Assembly (NCBI RefSeq): GCF_014698835.1
Contig: NZ_JACJTU010000017.1
Location: forward strand, 62,001-126,000
Origin: Nostoc paludosum FACHB-159
Lineage (GTDB): Bacteria; Cyanobacteriota; Cyanobacteriia; Cyanobacteriales; Nostocaceae
DNA: 64,000 nucleotides
Reading direction: 5' to 3'
The notes beneath the pieces are model-generated. The model was not told the DNA's origin. It saw only the letters and a list, made by a program, of their open reading frames with translations, and searched no databases. Shown piece after piece: positions 59,958-64,000 of this stretch. A program made the translations under genes and the position numbers. The first letter of the stretch is position 1; every line of letters begins with the position of its first letter.

Positions 59958-59990
59958 AAGTTCCGATCTGAGGTTTCCTCAGATCGGACT
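59958..59990. repeat. Strong hairpin between hom and petH
   Basis: CCGATCTGAGG and CCTCAGATCGG are perfect eleven-base arms around TTT, extended by AAAGT/ACTTT with one bulged base. It lies about 60 bases after the petH stop codon and may end the petH transcript, though no clear U-run is present. Confidence 0.78.
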
Positions 59991-60045
59991 TTGCACTTAG
60001 TCATTTGTCCTTTGTTTTTTGAATAACTAATGACCAATGACTAAC

Positions 60046-61287
60046 TTAGTAGGTTTCTACGTGCCAGCGATGATCTTTCTTGAGTTGCTTCTGGTAATCA
60101 CTCCAGGTGACGCCTTCTTTTGCAGCAGCAGCTGTTAAGGCTGCATCGATACCATCTTCCATACCGCGCAAACCGCAGATGTAGGTGTGGGTTTTTTCAT
60201 TTTTAATTAATTGCCACAATTCATCAGCATGTTCCGCTACGCGGTCTTGAATATACATTCTACCGCCTTGAGGATTTTTCTGTTCCCGGCTGATGGCGTA
60301 GGTGAGACGGAAGTTATCAGGATATTTTTGTTGAATTTCTTCCAATTCTTCCTTATATAGAATGTTTGGACTTGTAGGTACGCCAAATATTAGCCAAGAA
60401 AATCCTTTAAATTGGTAATCTGGGTTAGCTGCTCTTTCAGCATCTTTGAACTGACGCCACAGATAAGCCCGCATCGGCGCAATACCTGTTCCGGTTGCCA
60501 TCATGATAACATTGGCTTCCGGGTCGTCGGGTAACAACATTTCCTTACCCACTGGCCCTGTAATTTTCACATCTTCCCCAGGCTTGAGGAAACACAAGTG
60601 CGTAGAGCAAACACCGTAGACTGTTTCGCCACTTTCTGGGTGCTTATACTCCAGTTGGCGGACACACAGTGATACCGTCTTATCATCTACATCATCGCCA
60701 TGACGAGTTGAGGCAATGGAATACAATCTGAGTTTTTCAGGCTTGCCGTTCTTGTCTAATCCTGGTGGGATAATGCCGATACTTTGACCTTCTATGTACT
60801 TGAGATCGCTACCAGACAGGTCAAACTTGATGTGCTGAACAATACCAATTCCGCCTTCTTTGACTAACGGCTCATTAGATATTACCTTGCCAATAAACGG
60901 AGCATTGGGACGGTAAGTGTTAACAGGAACGTCACCTTTTTTGGCTTTCGCTTGAGTCATGGTGTTGCCTTTCTTGTCCTTGTTCTTTAGCTGTTCTTCA
61001 GCTTTAACTTCAGTGTTACTATTCACAGGTGTGGCTTTACCATTAACTTGCCCTAAAGCAGCTACGGGCTGAATGCTAACAATAGTGCCGCCTAGACGAG
61101 TGATACGTCGCATTTCTTGATTCATGCGGTTGTAAGGCACTCTGATGAACACACTGCCACTTTTACGAATCGGGTAGTTCGTTTGATCGGTTTCTTCACT
61201 CTGACGCAGACCTACCACTTCATAGAGGAAGACGCGGCTACCTAATTGTGTGTTGGCAGCACCCTCAACAGCACCTTGATTGTTCAT
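60046..61287 (-). CDS. petH: Ferredoxin-NADP+ reductase with CpcD-like domain
   Basis: A 413-residue protein. Residues about 14-75 form a CpcD-like phycobilisome linker domain (SRVFLYEVVGLRQSEETDQT). A charged linker follows, then the FNR catalytic part with RLYSIAS FAD site, GPVGKEMLLPDDPEANVIMM, GTGIAPMRAYLWR and the C-terminal WHVETY. It transfers electrons from ferredoxin to NADP+. The start at 61287 matches known heterocystous FNR N-termini (NQGAVEGAANT) better than the ATG at 61299. An internal Met can give the short isoform. Confidence 0.96.
   Translation of the reverse strand: MNNQGAVEGAANTQLGSRVFLYEVVGLRQSEETDQTNYPIRKSGSVFIRVPYNRMNQEMRRITRLGGTIVSIQPVAALGQVNGKATPVNSNTEVKAEEQLKNKDKKGNTMTQAKAKKGDVPVNTYRPNAPFIGKVISNEPLVKEGGIGIVQHIKFDLSGSDLKYIEGQSIGIIPPGLDKNGKPEKLRLYSIASTRHGDDVDDKTVSLCVRQLEYKHPESGETVYGVCSTHLCFLKPGEDVKITGPVGKEMLLPDDPEANVIMMATGTGIAPMRAYLWRQFKDAERAANPDYQFKGFSWLIFGVPTSPNILYKEELEEIQQKYPDNFRLTYAISREQKNPQGGRMYIQDRVAEHADELWQLIKNEKTHTYICGLRGMEDGIDAALTAAAAKEGVTWSDYQKQLKKDHRWHVETY
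60958..60974 (-). promoter_or_regulatory. petH: Possible internal start for the short FNR isoform
   Basis: An in-frame ATG at 60960, in the linker (Met of GNTMTQAK), is preceded by AAAGG seven bases earlier. Initiation there yields about 304 residues without the CpcD domain, close to the size of the small FNR form described in cyanobacteria. Confidence 0.55.
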
Positions 61288-62845
61288 TCGTTCTACCACT
61301 CCGATATTTACTTAACCGTTTTTCAAAAAAAAACTATTCCCCTACCTTGCCAGCTTTAGTTTACCGGATTTTCGTTTCACAAAACTGGCTTTCTGGAAAA
61401 ACGGCATCATTTATCGATGCCTTGCTAAGTACACTCACCGAAGACATGCAGGCATAGTAAAAAACACACCTGTTCACCTTCTAAGGTAAAGGATAAGTCT
61501 TTTGGAGAATGTTAATAATGAATCAATTTAATCTTTTCTTCGTTAACTACCACCGATACTTTTTTGCTAACTTTTGTCTACAAATAATAATGCTGCACAA
61601 TACAGGACAGGGCATATCAATAGATGCACTTAAAAGCATCTTATCCTTGGCCTTACTTGGCGAAATCTACTACTCTCATGAAATATTCTTAGCTATATTT
61701 ATTACTTCCTCATGTCTAACTACATGACTAGTACAACTTGAGCTAGGAACATAACGGCAGAGAGAACTGTGATTTAAGCAACTATAATCAGTTTTACTTG
61801 ATGTGAAAAATCTGTCAACCTCTATCAGTAGGTTGCTATTACAGTTTGTAATTTTACTTTCGGGTCTCAGCCTGAATCGAATTACTGCTAATCCCTGTGT
61901 TTTTTGAGCAAAAGCAGCTGCTTACTGCATCTTTCGTAATTTCCTCGCTATTAGCAAATTTATTTGCTGTTTTATCTATAACTTGGCTACCTTGAAAATA
62001 GGGAGTAGGGACTAAAGGTGGGGAAAATAAACTTTCATTGCTTCTTGTGAGTGCAACTGATGGAGTCTCTTGCAATATTCAATATAAGAAGTTTGTATTA
62101 GTAGTATTTTCACTTAGGGTTAAAAGCGATCGCCTAAATGTATATCTGGTTATAATTTAAGCTGCCAAGAGCATTTCAAGCAGTACATCTTTTCGTCTTG
62201 GCTGTTGACTGTTGATGATTCACAAGTTAACCATCAGCCTCAACCAATTCAAAACGTAATAGCTTACTATTTTTGTCAATGAATCGTTGAATGTTAAGAA
62301 CACTCAGGTACTTATTAATTTACACCCAAGAATTTTACTAATGCAAGTTAGGGAGTCATTCGTTGGATAGATTTTGGTCTTAAATATCTTGAGCCTTTAG
62401 GCGCTATAGAACTTCAGAACGTCAAAAACTTTGTCCAAGAAATTAATTATACCATTACAACTCCATCGCATAAAGTCACAACTAGCAGACAACAGAGCAG
62501 TGCAACACTTACGGGTATTATCGATCCCTCTTTGGAAATTAACAGATCAATCATCAAAATGATTAGTGAACCAAACTAATTCTTGTTGATATCAAATCTT
62601 GTATGGGATACCCCCTTCTGTTAAAATCAAATATACCACTAGGATTAAATACTTACCGGCACTTAAGATTCAGGCTAGTCTGATGAGTAGCAACTTATGA
62701 GTTTTGAGTTTGTTGTCTACTTATTGATGTCTTATAGCAGTGCTGGGTAGCAAGAACGCAGGATAAACCAAAGCGGTAAACTCCTGGCTTCAGAATCTGC
62801 TGTGTGAAAAATTATTGACACAACTTTAGTATTTAGAGGAGATTT
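61288..62845. other. Long petH-prk intergenic region
   Basis: About 1.56 kb between the divergent petH and prk starts, the longest gap in the window. A 69-72 codon plus-strand frame (61509-61727, or from ATG 61518 with GGAG upstream) has an ordinary start but a low-complexity aromatic product, so I did not call it. Both promoters and probably long leaders lie here. I see no clear palindrome, terminator or known RNA motif. Confidence 0.5.
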
Positions 62846-63850
62846 ATGACAACTAAGCCGGAACGCGTGGTACTGATTGGAGTAGCCGGAGACTCTGGTT
62901 GCGGTAAATCTACGTTTTTGCGTCGTTTGATAGATTTATTTGGTGAAGATTTAATGACAGTCATCTGTTTGGATGACTATCACTCCTTAGATCGCAAACA
63001 GCGCAAAGAAACAGGAATAACTGCGCTAGACCCCAGGGCGAACAATTTTGACCTAATGTATGAGCAAATTAAAGCGCTCAAAAACGGTCAAGCAATTGAT
63101 AAGCCGATTTATAACCACGAAACTGGCTTAATCGATCCGCCAGAGCGGGTAGAGCCAAATCATATCATAGTGGTTGAAGGGCTGCATCCTTTATATGATG
63201 AAAGGGTGCGATCGCTAATCGACTTTAGCGTTTATTTCGACATCAGTGATGAAGTCAAAATTGCCTGGAAAATCCAGCGAGATATGGCTGAACGCGGTCA
63301 TCGTTACGAAGATGTCCTAGCACAAATCAATTCGCGCAAACCTGACTTTGAAAAGTTTATCGAACCACAAAGAGAATTTGCCGATGTAGTTCTTCAGGTA
63401 TTACCCACAAACTTGATCAAAAACGACACTGAGCGCCGAGTCTTACGGGTACGTATGCTCCAGCGGGAAGGAAAGGAAGGCTTTGAGCCAACCTACCTAT
63501 TTGATGAAGGATCGACAATTAACTGGACTCCCTGCGGACGCAAACTCACCTGTTCTTACCCTGGTATGCAACTCTACTACGGTTCAGATGTCTACTACGG
63601 TCGCTACGTCTCAGTATTAGAAGTGGATGGTCAATTTGACAACCTAGAAGAAGTCATTTACATCGAAACCCATCTCAGCAATACATCAACCAAATATCAA
63701 GGTGAGTTAACTCACTTATTACTCCAGCACCGTGAATATCCAGGTTCCAACAATGGAACTGGTTTTTTCCAAGTGCTTACAGGTTTAAAAATGCGTGCTA
63801 CTTATGAACAGCTGACAGCTAAAGAAGCAAAGTTAGCAGTTCAAGTTTAA
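62846..63850 (+). CDS. prk: Phosphoribulokinase
   Basis: A 334-residue kinase. The P-loop is GVAGDSGCGKST, with Cys19 in it and Cys41 in VICLDDYHS, the redox pair regulated by thioredoxin. Further landmarks are HETGLIDPPERVEPNHI, VVEGLHPLYDERVRSLID and a second Cys pair in WTPCGRKLTCSYPGM near the C-terminus, which takes part in CP12/GAPDH regulation. It phosphorylates ribulose 5-phosphate to ribulose bisphosphate, the Rubisco substrate. A GGAG sequence lies upstream and a strong terminator follows. Confidence 0.97.
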   Translation: MTTKPERVVLIGVAGDSGCGKSTFLRRLIDLFGEDLMTVICLDDYHSLDRKQRKETGITALDPRANNFDLMYEQIKALKNGQAIDKPIYNHETGLIDPPERVEPNHIIVVEGLHPLYDERVRSLIDFSVYFDISDEVKIAWKIQRDMAERGHRYEDVLAQINSRKPDFEKFIEPQREFADVVLQVLPTNLIKNDTERRVLRVRMLQREGKEGFEPTYLFDEGSTINWTPCGRKLTCSYPGMQLYYGSDVYYGRYVSVLEVDGQFDNLEEVIYIETHLSNTSTKYQGELTHLLLQHREYPGSNNGTGFFQVLTGLKMRATYEQLTAKEAKLAVQV

Positions 63851-63874
63851 AGCAGCAGGTTTGTGTCAAAGCTT

Positions 63875-63909
63875 GCAGGGGCACTTTTCGGAATGCCCCG
63901 CTTTTTTTT
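63875..63909 (+). terminator. Intrinsic terminator of prk
   Basis: GGGGCA and TGCCCC pair around a ten-base loop and the stem is followed, after GC, by eight T residues. It lies about 25 bases after the prk stop codon. Confidence 0.88.
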
Positions 63910-64000
63910 GTATTCTTCAAAACGTTTTGCGTAGAAAATAATTAGCAGAAATTTTATCTTCGTTACTTATAGTTAGTAGTTTTAATCGATCTTCAAAAGA

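Noticed and set aside
61509..61727. 72-residue plus-strand reading frame between petH and prk
   Set aside because: Product is low-complexity and aromatic with no recognisable family; not enough to call a gene.
61854..62075. 73-residue minus-strand frame
   Set aside because: No ribosome-binding site, no family resemblance and partly repeat-like DNA.

Overview
The window reads as chromosomal DNA of a filamentous, probably heterocyst-forming cyanobacterium of the Nostoc/Anabaena group. The supporting signs are a beta-carboxysome ccm operon facing ndhF4-ndhD4-cupB, divergent psbH/psbN, petH facing prk, an AT-leaning base composition with frequent GCGATCGC octamers (HIP1), and short tandem heptamer repeats in many gaps. 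No rRNA, tRNA, CRISPR array, insertion sequence or prophage was recognised.

Layout. 0.1-2 kb: pyrR, a TPR protein and a SnoaL-like protein. 2-8 kb: a minus-strand signalling cluster of hybrid kinase, stand-alone response regulator and hybrid kinase. 9-16 kb: a DUF4912 protein, a lipoprotein with a phosphodiester glycosidase domain, a Rpn/DUF2887 gene broken by one stop codon, several small conserved proteins and a Get3d-type ATPase. 16.4-19.7 kb: a large sensor kinase with three candidate bilin-binding GAF domains. 20-25.7 kb: dnaN, dapL, a Uma2 protein, a VapC-type toxin-antitoxin pair and an MFS transporter. 26-30.7 kb: an RCK-flanked potassium channel, an HtpX protease and psbH/psbN. 30.8-44 kb: a GH38 alpha-mannosidase, an acyltransferase, a lipase-like hydrolase, mnmE, an EEP phosphatase and a DUF4139 protein.

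44.4-55.7 kb is the carbon-concentrating region: a LysR regulator, then ccmO, N, M, L, K1 and K2 on the minus strand, and divergently ndhF4-ndhD4-cupB. These encode the carboxysome shell and core together with the NDH-1 CO2-uptake subunits that supply bicarbonate. 55.7-58.4 kb holds two Uma2 paralogues around two small genes. 58.5-63.9 kb holds hom, petH and prk, so NADPH production and ribulose bisphosphate regeneration sit beside each other.

The least ordinary signal is the repeat content. Small repeat elements occupy most intergenic gaps and also appear to have entered coding sequences without breaking the frame: several times in the alpha-mannosidase gene and probably once each in hom and mnmE. 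Two unrelated arrays, each of exactly seven 21-bp units, lie just upstream of minus-strand genes. At least three copies of a MITE-like element bounded by inverted GAATTC-rich ends are present, as are many near-perfect palindromes. All functional names rest on reading motifs by eye; no database search was run.
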